Shown here: positions 26,983 through 35,222 of the stretch, piece after piece
How positions within the stretch are numbered: position 1 is the first letter of the stretch
How the letters are laid out: each line of letters begins with the position of its first letter
From: Pseudomonadota bacterium
GTDB lineage: Bacteria > Pseudomonadota > Alphaproteobacteria > Rhizobiales > Rhizobiaceae
NCBI GenBank assembly: GCA_023404095.1
Contig: JAEYDD010000067.1
Coordinates: 343,234-407,233, forward strand
Length of the DNA stretch: 64,000 nt
Direction of reading: 5' to 3'
Made by a program: the position numbers and the translations under genes
Notes under the pieces: model-generated
Databases searched by the model: none
What the model saw: only the letters and a program-made list of their open reading frames with translations
What the model was told of the DNA's origin: nothing

Positions 26983-28137
26983 TTATCGCGCGAGCCTGCG
27001 GTAGATCGCTTCGGTATCGCCGATCATGCGGGGCAGGCCGTAGTCGCCGCTGCGGCGCAGCGCTTCAGCGCGAAAGCGCTCGAAGCGGACGGGGTTCGCC
27101 GCCTTGATCATCGCCTTGGCAAATGGCCTCGGATCGTCGACGTTCTCGACGAGCACGCCGTTGCGGCCGTCTTGCAGCACCGTCGAGGCGCCACCCACCT
27201 CGGTCAGGACGAGGGGGCGTGCGGCCGCTGCAGCCTCCAGCATCACGTAGGACATGGCCTCGTAGCGGCTCGGCATCGTCAGGATGTCGATCGCATCCAT
27301 CACCTGCCGGCCGGTGTAGCGCGTCGTCAGTCGGATGCGGTCGCGCGCTGTGCTTGAATCGATCTTGTATCCGACCATCTGCTCCAGTTCGCCGGTGCCG
27401 ACCATCAGGAGATAGGCGTCGGGAAGTGTCTGTGCGGCGACCGTGAAGGCCTCGATCAACCGCTCGGGCGCCTTTTGTGCAGAAAGCCGTCCGACGAAGC
27501 CGAATACGAGCGCATGCGCCGGAATCGCCAGCGCCTCCCGGATGGCGTCCCGCAAGCCATGGGCCGGCTCGTCCACCCCGTTGACGATGATCGAGAGGCG
27601 CTTGCGCGGTATGCCGAGCGCGCGCGCATGGGCGTATTCGTCCGCCGATACGCAGATCAGTTCGTCGGTGAAAAAACGCGCCAGTAAGCGCTCGATGAAA
27701 CCGTAGACGAAAGCGCCGGTGGCCCCGAGATGCGGGTCCATCGTGCGAAAGGCGTGCGGCGTGTAGATGCGCGGCACATGCGGGCCGGGAAACCGCAGCC
27801 GCGAGAGCGCGCCCGCCTTCGAGCTGTGCCCGTGAATGGCGTCGAACGGGCCGTGCCTGCGCATCACCTGGCGAAGGCCGATATAGGAGGCGATGTCGGA
27901 AAGGCCGGGCGAGCGCGCCATGTCGAGCGCGTGCACGCCGTCCAGCCCGATGGAAAGCAACTCGCCGACGAAACGTTCCTCCGCGCGGCGTGGCGAATAG
28001 ACGGCGTGAACGACGTGACCGCGCTGCTTCAGGCCCCGGCAGAGGTCGAGGAAATGCCGGCCCGATCCGCCGCCGCTGGGCTCCAGCACCTGCAGCAGGC
28101 GCAGCGGCAGCGTCGCGTTGTCCCTGGCCGGCCTCAT
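26983..28137 (-). CDS. GT4-family glycosyltransferase (exopolysaccharide locus)
   Basis: A cytoplasmic or membrane-associated glycosyltransferase of 384 residues, GT-B fold. The N-terminal acceptor domain starts LRLLQVLEPSGGGSGRHFLD. The C-terminal donor domain has FGFVGRLSAQKAPERLIEAF and the GT4 E-x7-E type motif in MPSRYEAMSYVMLEAAAA. The start at 28137 (MRPARDN) overlaps the stop of the polymerase gene by four bases (ATGA), showing coupling; the longer frame is antisense-like. It is the last gene of the leftward polysaccharide operon. Confidence 0.88.
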   Translation of the reverse strand: MRPARDNATLPLRLLQVLEPSGGGSGRHFLDLCRGLKQRGHVVHAVYSPRRAEERFVGELLSIGLDGVHALDMARSPGLSDIASYIGLRQVMRRHGPFDAIHGHSSKAGALSRLRFPGPHVPRIYTPHAFRTMDPHLGATGAFVYGFIERLLARFFTDELICVSADEYAHARALGIPRKRLSIIVNGVDEPAHGLRDAIREALAIPAHALVFGFVGRLSAQKAPERLIEAFTVAAQTLPDAYLLMVGTGELEQMVGYKIDSSTARDRIRLTTRYTGRQVMDAIDILTMPSRYEAMSYVMLEAAAAARPLVLTEVGGASTVLQDGRNGVLVENVDDPRPFAKAMIKAANPVRFERFRAEALRRSGDYGLPRMIGDTEAIYRRLAR

Positions 28138-29381
28138 CGCGTGCGCACCTGGTGCGAAAGGCGGCTTTGATGGCGATGCTCGAGCGCGAAGCAGCCCCAG
28201 AGGATGCCGACGATGAGATAGAAGTGGCGCCAGTGATCGGTGTCGATGACAAAGCCGATAGCGGTATGGCCGATAAAGGCAATGTAGGCGATCATCAGGA
28301 AGGGCTGCCAGGGACGGTTGAGCAGGAGGTTCCGGAAGCCGACCCATAGCGTCCACACGACCAGCGTCAGGTAGCAGAGAAAGCCGAGCCAGCCGTAGCT
28401 CGTCAGCGACTTCAGCCAGATATTGTGTTCGTCCTCCGGAAAGATCGTGCTGAACACCATCGGGCCGATCCCGAGCGGCGTCTCCATCGACATCAGGAAG
28501 CCGAGCCTGTGGCGGTCGAAGCGCCCGAGATGGCCGCCGTCATAATCTTGCACGAGCTGCGTCCGGCTGGAAAAGAGGTCGGCCACCTGCGGGATCTGCA
28601 GGGCTATGACCAGTGCCACCACCATCAGACCGACAGCGGCGATGCTGAGCGTGAGGATCTTCAGGCGGAAGACCCCGGTGCGTTCCTTCAGCAGCATCAC
28701 GAAGACCATCGCGACGGCTGAGAAGAGAAAGAGCGCCCAGGCCGCACGCGAAAAGGAGAGAAACAGGCCGAGCGCGATGACCAGCAGTCCCGCAATGTTC
28801 AGCGGCGCTTGTGTCAGCGGTTTCGCCAGGAGGCCGTGCATCAGATAGAGGGCAGGGGCGACGAGGAAGGGACCGAACACGTTCGGATCCTGGAAGGCGC
28901 CCTTGGCGCGGTCGTAGAGGGTGAAGACTTCGCTGCCCGGAAAAGCGTTGAAATAGCCGAGGATGCCCAGCGTGGCGGTGATCAGCGCACTTGCGACCCA
29001 TGCCCGGAAGATCAGGACAAGACGCTGTGGCTTTTCCTCGATGATGGCGGCGAAGAACACCGCCGACAGCGCGAGGAACAGCGAGACGGCCACATACATC
29101 GGACCGCCTGCCATATCCTCCATCACGGTAAGCGAGAGCATGCCGCCGACATTGAAGGTGACGTAGAGCGCGAGCAGCGGCGCGACGCTGCGCGATATTC
29201 GAAGCCCCAGGATCGCCCATATGCCGATAAGGGCGACCATGAAGAGTTCGTAGGGCGCCGGCTCGGAGATGACGAAGCCGGAGAGGAACACGCCGAACGT
29301 GACCAGGAAGGACGCGATGAGGCCAACGGTCGCAAGCTGCGGCCGCAGGACCTGGCTTGCCGGGATCGAGGCGGTGCTCAA
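28134..29381 (-). CDS. O-antigen polymerase/ligase-like membrane protein
   Basis: A 415-residue inner-membrane protein with about ten to twelve hydrophobic segments and a large periplasmic loop around 250-320 (SRTQLVQDYDGGHLGRFDRH). The Wzy_C/O-antigen ligase pattern includes GAFQDPNVFGPFLVAPALYL and LGLFLSFSRAAWALFLFSAV. In a Wzy-type locus it would polymerise lipid-linked repeat units in the periplasm. It overlaps the initial transferase gene upstream by four bases and the GT4 gene downstream by four bases. Confidence 0.85.
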   Translation of the reverse strand: MSTASIPASQVLRPQLATVGLIASFLVTFGVFLSGFVISEPAPYELFMVALIGIWAILGLRISRSVAPLLALYVTFNVGGMLSLTVMEDMAGGPMYVAVSLFLALSAVFFAAIIEEKPQRLVLIFRAWVASALITATLGILGYFNAFPGSEVFTLYDRAKGAFQDPNVFGPFLVAPALYLMHGLLAKPLTQAPLNIAGLLVIALGLFLSFSRAAWALFLFSAVAMVFVMLLKERTGVFRLKILTLSIAAVGLMVVALVIALQIPQVADLFSSRTQLVQDYDGGHLGRFDRHRLGFLMSMETPLGIGPMVFSTIFPEDEHNIWLKSLTSYGWLGFLCYLTLVVWTLWVGFRNLLLNRPWQPFLMIAYIAFIGHTAIGFVIDTDHWRHFYLIVGILWGCFALEHRHQSRLSHQVRTR

Positions 29382-30949
29382 TACGCGTTTTCCGTGTTCA
29401 AAAGGCGGATCGGCGTGAGAAACAGGATTTTCAGGTCGAACAGCAGCGACCAGTTCTCGATGTAGTAGAGGTCGAACTCGGTCCGGAAGCGGATCTTGTC
29501 GTCATGGTCGATCTCGCCGCGCCAGCCGTTGATCTGCGCCCAGCCGGTAACGCCGGGCTTGACGCGGTGCCGGGCGAAGTACCCCTCCACCACATCGACA
29601 TACTTGCGGTCGTGCGACTGCGCCTGAATGGCGTGCGGGCGGGGGCCGACAAGCGACAGTTCGCCCTTGAGCACGTTGAAGATCTGCGGCAGTTCGTCGA
29701 TCGAGGTCTTTCGGATGAAGCGCCCGACCGGGGTGACGCGCGGGTCGCCCTTGGTGACGGCGGCCTTCGCCGTCGGGTCCGACATGTTGGTATACATCGA
29801 GCGGAACTTGTAGACCTCGATGATCTCGTTGTTGAAGCCGTGCCGCTTCTGCTTGAAGATGATCGGCCCGGGCGAGGTCAGCTTTACGGCAAGCGCGGCG
29901 CCGATCATGACCGGCCACAGCAGCAGCAGTGCGATAACGCTGAAGACGATGTCGAAGGCGCGCTTGGCGACCTTGTCCCAGTCGGCGATCGGCCTGTCGA
30001 AGATGTCGAGCATGTGCACATTGCCGACCTGCGAATAGCTGCGCGGGCGGAAACGAAGGCCGTTCGAATGCGCCGCAAGGCGGATGTCGACGGGGAGCAC
30101 CCAGAGCTTTCTGAGCAGAGACAGGATGCGGGCTTCGGCGGAAAGCGGCAAGGATATGATCAGCATGTCGATGCGCGCCAGGCGCGCAAACTCCACCAGT
30201 TCCGCGATCGTTCCGAGCTTGGGGTAGCCTGCGACGACGGAAGGGGAGCGGCGCTCGTCGCGGTCGTCGAAGATGCCGCAGATACGGATATCGTTTTCCG
30301 GCTGGCGTTCCAGCGCGCGGATCAGCTCCTTTGCCGGTTCGCCGCCGCCGGCGATGACGGCCCGCCGTTCCATGGTGCCGTTGCGCGCCCAACGGCGAAT
30401 CGAATAGGCGATCAGCAGGCGCTCGACCACCAGATAGGCAGCGCCAAGGACAAACCACAGGACGAACCAAACGCGCGAGGCGACGCCCGCGGTCTTGAAG
30501 AGAAAGAAGGCGAGCGCCATCGCCGAAAACGCGATCGCCCACGCACCCAGCAGGCGCGGTATCATCCGCCATCCGGCGCGCAATGCCGGGATCTGATAGG
30601 CGTCGGCCAGGTGCAGCAGCAGCACGCCGATCGCCGATCCGCCCGCGACCACCCCGATGTAGAACAGCATGACGTCGGCGGACGGGATGACGTAGAAGCT
30701 CGTGACACCATAGCCGATCGCAAAGAGGACGGTGAATTCCAGAAGCCGCAAGAGGCCCGTGATCATGGCCGGCGAATAGCTTTCGGCGCGAAACTGAAGC
30801 GCGATCTGCTGGGCCAGCGGGTTAAGCTCGACCGTCTTGCCGCCGTCCTGATCGTCGGTGGCAGCGCCGTGTGCGATCGTGCGCACTTCGGAGACCTTTC
30901 GCCGAATATTCTCCGGGTCGAAGGCGTCTGGCTTGTCGATGTGGTTCAT
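29378..30949 (-). CDS. undecaprenyl-phosphate hexose-1-phosphate transferase (UppE/WbaP type)
   Basis: This enzyme starts the repeat unit by moving a sugar phosphate from UDP-sugar to undecaprenyl phosphate. The protein has about 523 residues. Several N-terminal membrane helices (60-190) are followed by a CoA-binding-like nucleotide domain (RRAVIAGGGEPAKELIRALE). The C-terminal catalytic bacterial sugar transferase domain begins after helix VFSVIALLLLWPVMIGAALA and shows IEVYKFRSMYTN, SIDELPQIFNVLKGELSLVG and PGVTGWAQINGWRG. It most resembles Agrobacterium UppE-type initiators. The ATG at 30949 is preferred; an in-frame GTG lies five codons earlier. Confidence 0.9.
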   Translation of the reverse strand: MNHIDKPDAFDPENIRRKVSEVRTIAHGAATDDQDGGKTVELNPLAQQIALQFRAESYSPAMITGLLRLLEFTVLFAIGYGVTSFYVIPSADVMLFYIGVVAGGSAIGVLLLHLADAYQIPALRAGWRMIPRLLGAWAIAFSAMALAFFLFKTAGVASRVWFVLWFVLGAAYLVVERLLIAYSIRRWARNGTMERRAVIAGGGEPAKELIRALERQPENDIRICGIFDDRDERRSPSVVAGYPKLGTIAELVEFARLARIDMLIISLPLSAEARILSLLRKLWVLPVDIRLAAHSNGLRFRPRSYSQVGNVHMLDIFDRPIADWDKVAKRAFDIVFSVIALLLLWPVMIGAALAVKLTSPGPIIFKQKRHGFNNEIIEVYKFRSMYTNMSDPTAKAAVTKGDPRVTPVGRFIRKTSIDELPQIFNVLKGELSLVGPRPHAIQAQSHDRKYVDVVEGYFARHRVKPGVTGWAQINGWRGEIDHDDKIRFRTEFDLYYIENWSLLFDLKILFLTPIRLLNTENAY

Positions 30950-31007
30950 GGCAGCGTCCGGCACCGTTAAGTTCTGACCGGATAGCAGAAAGCTCCTAAG
31001 AAAACGC

Positions 31008-32192
31008 TTACGCGAGGTGAGGCGAAACGGTACAACCCGCTTTCGGAGCGCCTTGAGCCAGGAGTTCGCGATAGAGATCCATCATTGTGGCGGCCATGAC
31101 GGAGGCCGAGAAGGTGCCCTTGAAGCTGTCGGCATCCGGCATCGCATGCGCCCGCCACTTCCCATCCATGACCGAGAGCGCCATCGTTTGTGCAAGCGAA
31201 TCCGGGTCGGCGGGCTCGGCGAGAGCGATGCTGTCGCGACCGAGCACCTCCGGGATGCCGCCGACACGGCTTGCGATGACGGGCACGTTGGCGGCAAGCG
31301 CCTCCAGAACGATGTAGGGCATCGCTTCCGCGCGCGAAGGGACGACGACGGAATGCGCCATGGCGAAGGCGTCGCGCGCCTTCATCGCCGGCATCATTGC
31401 GATCCGCCGTCCGAGCCCGAGCCGCAGCATCGTCTGCTCGTACTTCTCTTCGTCCGGTCCGTCGCCGACCATCAGCGCCGACAGCGGTCGCCCGACGCGG
31501 CGCTCGGTGCGGGCAAACGCGTCGATGAAGACGTCCGGCCCCTTCAGGTCGCGAAGCATGCCGATATAGAGAAAATCGGCAGCATCCTCCTTCGGATAGA
31601 CGGTATCGAAATCCCGGTCGCTGATGCCGTTGTAAATCCGTTCGAAGCGGCAGCGGGGCTTGCCGACCTTGGCGATGTAGCTGTCGCGCTCGAAGTCGCA
31701 GACGAAGACCAGCGCGTCGGTGGCCCTTTCCAGCAGGCGTTCGGCTCGCAGCACGACCTTGCCCGCAAGCGTCGAGCGGGTGAAATGGAGGCTGCCTCCA
31801 TGCGGGGAATAAAGGCGGGCTACGCGATACCTGTTGACCCGCAACACTGAGCCGATGATCCGGGCAATTGCGCCACCCTTGGCGCCATGCCCGTGAAGAA
31901 CGTCCGGCTGCAAACTTCTTATTTCACGATAGCTGGCCCAGAGGGCCTGCAGATCGCCGGGGCTGATCGAGCGGCGGATCGGCAGTCGGAAGATGCCGAG
32001 CGCGAGGAACGGACGGATTTCGTCGAACAGCGTCTCCTCATAGGCTCCTCCCGTGCTGCTGTCGCAGACGATGCCCACTTCGTGGCCCTGTCGCGCATGA
32101 TATTCCGCCAGATCGCGCACGTGTCGGAAGATTCCGCCGATCGGGGACCTGAAGCAGTGAATGATGCGCAGCGGGCGATGGTTGTTCGACAT
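31008..32192 (-). CDS. GT4-family glycosyltransferase (exopolysaccharide locus)
   Basis: A second GT-B glycosyltransferase, 394 residues from MSNNHRP. The N-terminal half begins LRIIHCFRSPIGGIFRHVRD, including the glycine-rich loop, and has VLHGHGAKGGAIARI. The donor domain includes LYIGMLRDLKGPDVFIDAFA and VVVPSRAEAMPYIVLEALAA, the GT4 E-x7-E motif. The sugar specificity is not deducible. It is 58 bases upstream of the initial transferase and four bases downstream of the Wza-like gene, so part of the same leftward operon. Confidence 0.88.
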   Translation of the reverse strand: MSNNHRPLRIIHCFRSPIGGIFRHVRDLAEYHARQGHEVGIVCDSSTGGAYEETLFDEIRPFLALGIFRLPIRRSISPGDLQALWASYREIRSLQPDVLHGHGAKGGAIARIIGSVLRVNRYRVARLYSPHGGSLHFTRSTLAGKVVLRAERLLERATDALVFVCDFERDSYIAKVGKPRCRFERIYNGISDRDFDTVYPKEDAADFLYIGMLRDLKGPDVFIDAFARTERRVGRPLSALMVGDGPDEEKYEQTMLRLGLGRRIAMMPAMKARDAFAMAHSVVVPSRAEAMPYIVLEALAANVPVIASRVGGIPEVLGRDSIALAEPADPDSLAQTMALSVMDGKWRAHAMPDADSFKGTFSASVMAATMMDLYRELLAQGAPKAGCTVSPHLA

Positions 32193-32196
32193 TGGG

Positions 32197-32775
32197 TCAG
32201 AACAGCCGCTCGCGAACGTAAATCGTGTCTCCCGCAAGGACCGGATCGGAAATGGATACGCGACCGGTGATGATGCGTCCGTTGATCTTGCGCGTCACGT
32301 CGACATTCGTCTGGTTGGCGCGCGGCGAGAAACCGCCGGCGACGGCGATCGCGTTCTGTATGGTCATGCCCGCGACGTAGCTGTACTGCCCGGCCTGGCC
32401 CACTTCGCCCATGATGTAGATCGAGCGGTAGTTGGCAACCTCGATGGACACGTCGGGGTCGCGCAGGTAACCTTGGCGCAGTTTGCCGGCGATGATGCTT
32501 TCCATCTCCTGGATGGTCTTGCCGCGGGCAGGGACGGCGCCGACGAGAGGGAAGGCGATGTAGCCGGCCTGATCCACCAGATAGGTGTTGCTGAGGTTGG
32601 GCTGTTCGAACACGGTCACGCGCAGGCGGTCGCCGCTATCCAGCCGATAGGGCTGGATCGTCGCCTCCTGAAACGCCTTCGGTGCCGGATGATAGCCGCT
32701 GCAGCCAGCCATGACGACCGTCGCAACGGTCCCCATCGCGATCGCGACGCCTCTGGTTATCTGTGCGAATGCCAT
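32197..32775 (-). CDS. Wza-like polysaccharide export lipoprotein
   Basis: A periplasm/outer-membrane export protein of 192 residues from the ATG at 32775. The signal peptide MAFAQITRGVAIAMGTVATV ends in the lipobox VMAGC (Cys25). The Poly_export domain YRLDSGDRLRVTVFEQPNLS and a SLBB-like segment (IYIMGEVGQAGQYSYVAGM) follow. It is short compared with E. coli Wza (about 380), as in many rhizobial ExoF/UppC types, so it probably forms a smaller channel component. An ATG at 32820 is an alternative. It is divergent from the copolymerase gene. Confidence 0.88.
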   Translation of the reverse strand: MAFAQITRGVAIAMGTVATVVMAGCSGYHPAPKAFQEATIQPYRLDSGDRLRVTVFEQPNLSNTYLVDQAGYIAFPLVGAVPARGKTIQEMESIIAGKLRQGYLRDPDVSIEVANYRSIYIMGEVGQAGQYSYVAGMTIQNAIAVAGGFSPRANQTNVDVTRKINGRIITGRVSISDPVLAGDTIYVRERLF

Positions 32776-32830
32776 TCGCTTGAGCCTGCCGGATTTGTTC
32801 GTCTGTGCGCCTGTTATCATCCTGTTAGGG

Positions 32831-32845
32831 TTAATGGCGGGTAAA
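32831..32845. promoter_or_regulatory. CtrA-like site between the divergent polysaccharide genes
   Basis: TTAA-N7-TAAA (32831-32834, 32842-32845) differs by one base from the alphaproteobacterial CtrA consensus TTAA-N7-TTAA. It lies in the 206-base divergent promoter region. A single near-match of this length can easily arise by chance. Confidence 0.25.
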
Positions 32846-32981
32846 TGCCGGGCGAACGGGACGCGTTTATTCCTGCGGTGGGGAAGGGCAAGTGCAGGGT
32901 TGTGAGAGGGCGTCCCATTAACGCTTGGGTTACCATGTTTGTTTACCGTGCGCGGAAACACGCGTTCACGGAGTTAAGCAT

Positions 32982-35201
32982 ATGTCGGGCGGATACGGAG
33001 CACAGGAGGACGTCGATATCGACCTCGGCGCGCTAGTCCGCGCGATCTGGAGACGGCGTCGGCTGGTGCTGCTGGCGACCGTGGCATCGGCTGGCCTTGC
33101 CTTTGCCGGTGCGAGCATGATTGCGCCGAGCTACAAGAGCGAGACGCGGCTGCTCATCGAACCGCGCGAGCCCGCCTACACCACCGGCGGAGATCGAAGT
33201 GCCGCGCGCGAGCCGGCGATCGATGAACTCGACGTCGTCAGCCAGGTACAGCTGCTGCGGTCGGTTGACCTGATCAAGCAGGTCGCCCGCAACATGAAGC
33301 TCTACGAGTTGCCCGAGTTCGATCCAGCTGCAAACCCGTCGGCCCTGTCGGATATCCTCGTTGCCTTCGGGCTGAAGAAGAATCCGCTCGAACTGCCGCC
33401 GGAAGAGCGCGTGTTGAAGGAGTTTCTGGAAAAGCTCGCCGTATATCCGGTCGAAAAGTCGCGGGTCGTCGCAATCGAGTTCACCTCGAAGGATCCGCAA
33501 CTCGCTGCGGCCATCCCCAACGAGATGGCCAAGGTCTACCTGTCGCTGCAAAGCGGAGCGAAGCTCGACACCAATTCCGAGGCAAGCCGCTGGCTGGAGC
33601 CGGAGATCGCCAACCTCCGCGAGAAGGTGCGCGAGGCCGAACAGAAGGTCGCGCAATACCGTTCCCAGTCGGACCTGCTGCCGACAGGGGAGAACGCCAC
33701 CTTTGCCGTGAAGCAGCTGAACGATATTTCCAGCGAGCTTGCGCGCGTGCGTACCGAAAAGGCGACCGCCGAGGCAAGGGCGGAAAGCGTTCGCGCCGTC
33801 CTCAAGAAGGGCGGGGCGCCGGACACGCTCAGCGATGTCGTCGGCTCGCAGATGATACAGCGCCTGAAGGAGAGCGAGGCGCAGATCCAGGGCCAGATTT
33901 CCGATCTCTCGACAAGCCTTCTCGACCAGCATCCGCGCCTGAAGGGGCTGCGCTCGCAGCTTGTCGGTATCCGCAGCCAGATCCAGGCCGAGACGGGAAA
34001 GATTCTGGCGAGCCTGGAAAACGAGGCGAACGTTGCGCGTCTGCGCGAACAACAGCTCATCCAGCAGCTCAATACCGTAAAGGCCGATTCCGCACGCGCC
34101 GGCGAAGAGGAAGTGGGCCTGAAGGCGTTGGAGCGGGAGGCGACGGCCCAACGCCAGCTTCTGGAGACCTATCTGGCACGCTACCGCGAGGCGACCTCGC
34201 GCACCGATGCCAGTTCGACGCCAGCCGACGCGCGCGTCATTTCCGCCGCCGTCCCGCCGACCGAACGGCAATTCCCGAAGGTCGTCCCGATCACGATTGT
34301 GGGCGGCCTTGCGGGTTTTCTGCTGTCGTCGGTCTTCATCCTGCTTTCGGAACTGTTCAGCGGGCGCGGCCTGCGTCCCGTTTCGCCGCCGCATCGCGGG
34401 CCGGACGACGACGCGACGATAGAGGACAAGCCCGCCACCAGGCCGGCGCCGGTTCCCGAAGCGCTCCCGGCCCGACGTGTCGCGGCCGCGGCTGCCGTTG
34501 CCGCGCAGGTTGAGGAATTGCCGCAAAGCTCTGTTCTGGGCGGCTATGAGGACGACGGGCGCGCAGGCCCCGAGACGCCGGACGTCGTGCCGGTGCCGGA
34601 AGCTGATGAGGAAGAAGACTTCACCGTCGGCGCCGTGGCGCGCCACGTCTTGGAAAACGCTGTGCGCGTCGCCGTCGCCGTCTCGCCGTCCGGCGATGCG
34701 GGATCGGCCGCGACCGTGGCGCTGGCACGCGCGATTGCGGATCGCGGGCGCAAGACCATCCTGCTGGATCTGACCGGCTCGGCCTATCCTACCCGGCATA
34801 TGGCCGGCACAAGCCATCTCGCCGGCATCACCGACCTTCTTGTCGGAGATGCGGCCCTGGGGGAAATCATCCATGGCGACGAGCGTTCGCAGGCGCATGT
34901 GGTGGCGCGCGGCAACGCCGACATCAAGCGCGCCATGCGCGGCATCGACCGCCTTTCGATGATCGTCGACGCGCTCTCCGATGCCTATGACACGGTGCTG
35001 GTGGAATGCGGGCCAGCGGACGTTGCCGGCGTCCATCGCCTGACGCCCTCCGGAGACGCGGAAATCATCCTGTCGATCCCAGGCGCTGACGAAGATCGCG
35101 TGGTCGAACTGATCGGCGCCTTCGGAGAGGCCGGCTATAGTGAGATCGTGCTTTTGACTGGCGGCGCGGTGACGCCCGACCGGGGTCGGCGCGCCGCATA
35201 G
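32982..35201 (+). CDS. Wzz/Wzc-like polysaccharide copolymerase with degenerate kinase domain
   Basis: A 739-residue inner-membrane protein controlling polysaccharide chain length and export. The N-terminal Wzz domain starts with QEDVDIDLGALVRAIWRRRR and the first membrane helix (about 26-46). A long coiled-coil region covers about 200-410, and the second helix is near 437-458 (PITIVGGLAGFLLSSVFILL). An acidic linker follows. The C-terminal 190 residues resemble a bacterial tyrosine kinase (Wzc/ExoP). However, the Walker A site reads SPSGDAGSAAT without the essential lysine, and the tail lacks a tyrosine cluster. It is therefore probably inactive as a kinase. GGAG precedes the ATG at 32982. 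Confidence 0.88.
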   Translation: MSGGYGAQEDVDIDLGALVRAIWRRRRLVLLATVASAGLAFAGASMIAPSYKSETRLLIEPREPAYTTGGDRSAAREPAIDELDVVSQVQLLRSVDLIKQVARNMKLYELPEFDPAANPSALSDILVAFGLKKNPLELPPEERVLKEFLEKLAVYPVEKSRVVAIEFTSKDPQLAAAIPNEMAKVYLSLQSGAKLDTNSEASRWLEPEIANLREKVREAEQKVAQYRSQSDLLPTGENATFAVKQLNDISSELARVRTEKATAEARAESVRAVLKKGGAPDTLSDVVGSQMIQRLKESEAQIQGQISDLSTSLLDQHPRLKGLRSQLVGIRSQIQAETGKILASLENEANVARLREQQLIQQLNTVKADSARAGEEEVGLKALEREATAQRQLLETYLARYREATSRTDASSTPADARVISAAVPPTERQFPKVVPITIVGGLAGFLLSSVFILLSELFSGRGLRPVSPPHRGPDDDATIEDKPATRPAPVPEALPARRVAAAAAVAAQVEELPQSSVLGGYEDDGRAGPETPDVVPVPEADEEEDFTVGAVARHVLENAVRVAVAVSPSGDAGSAATVALARAIADRGRKTILLDLTGSAYPTRHMAGTSHLAGITDLLVGDAALGEIIHGDERSQAHVVARGNADIKRAMRGIDRLSMIVDALSDAYDTVLVECGPADVAGVHRLTPSGDAEIILSIPGADEDRVVELIGAFGEAGYSEIVLLTGGAVTPDRGRRAA

Positions 35202-35222
35202 CCTCAGCTCGCCGGGGAAGGT

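Noticed and set aside
29357..30970. A 537-codon plus-strand open frame
   Set aside because: It is antisense to the polyprenyl-phosphate sugar transferase over its full length and shows only charged, low-complexity composition.
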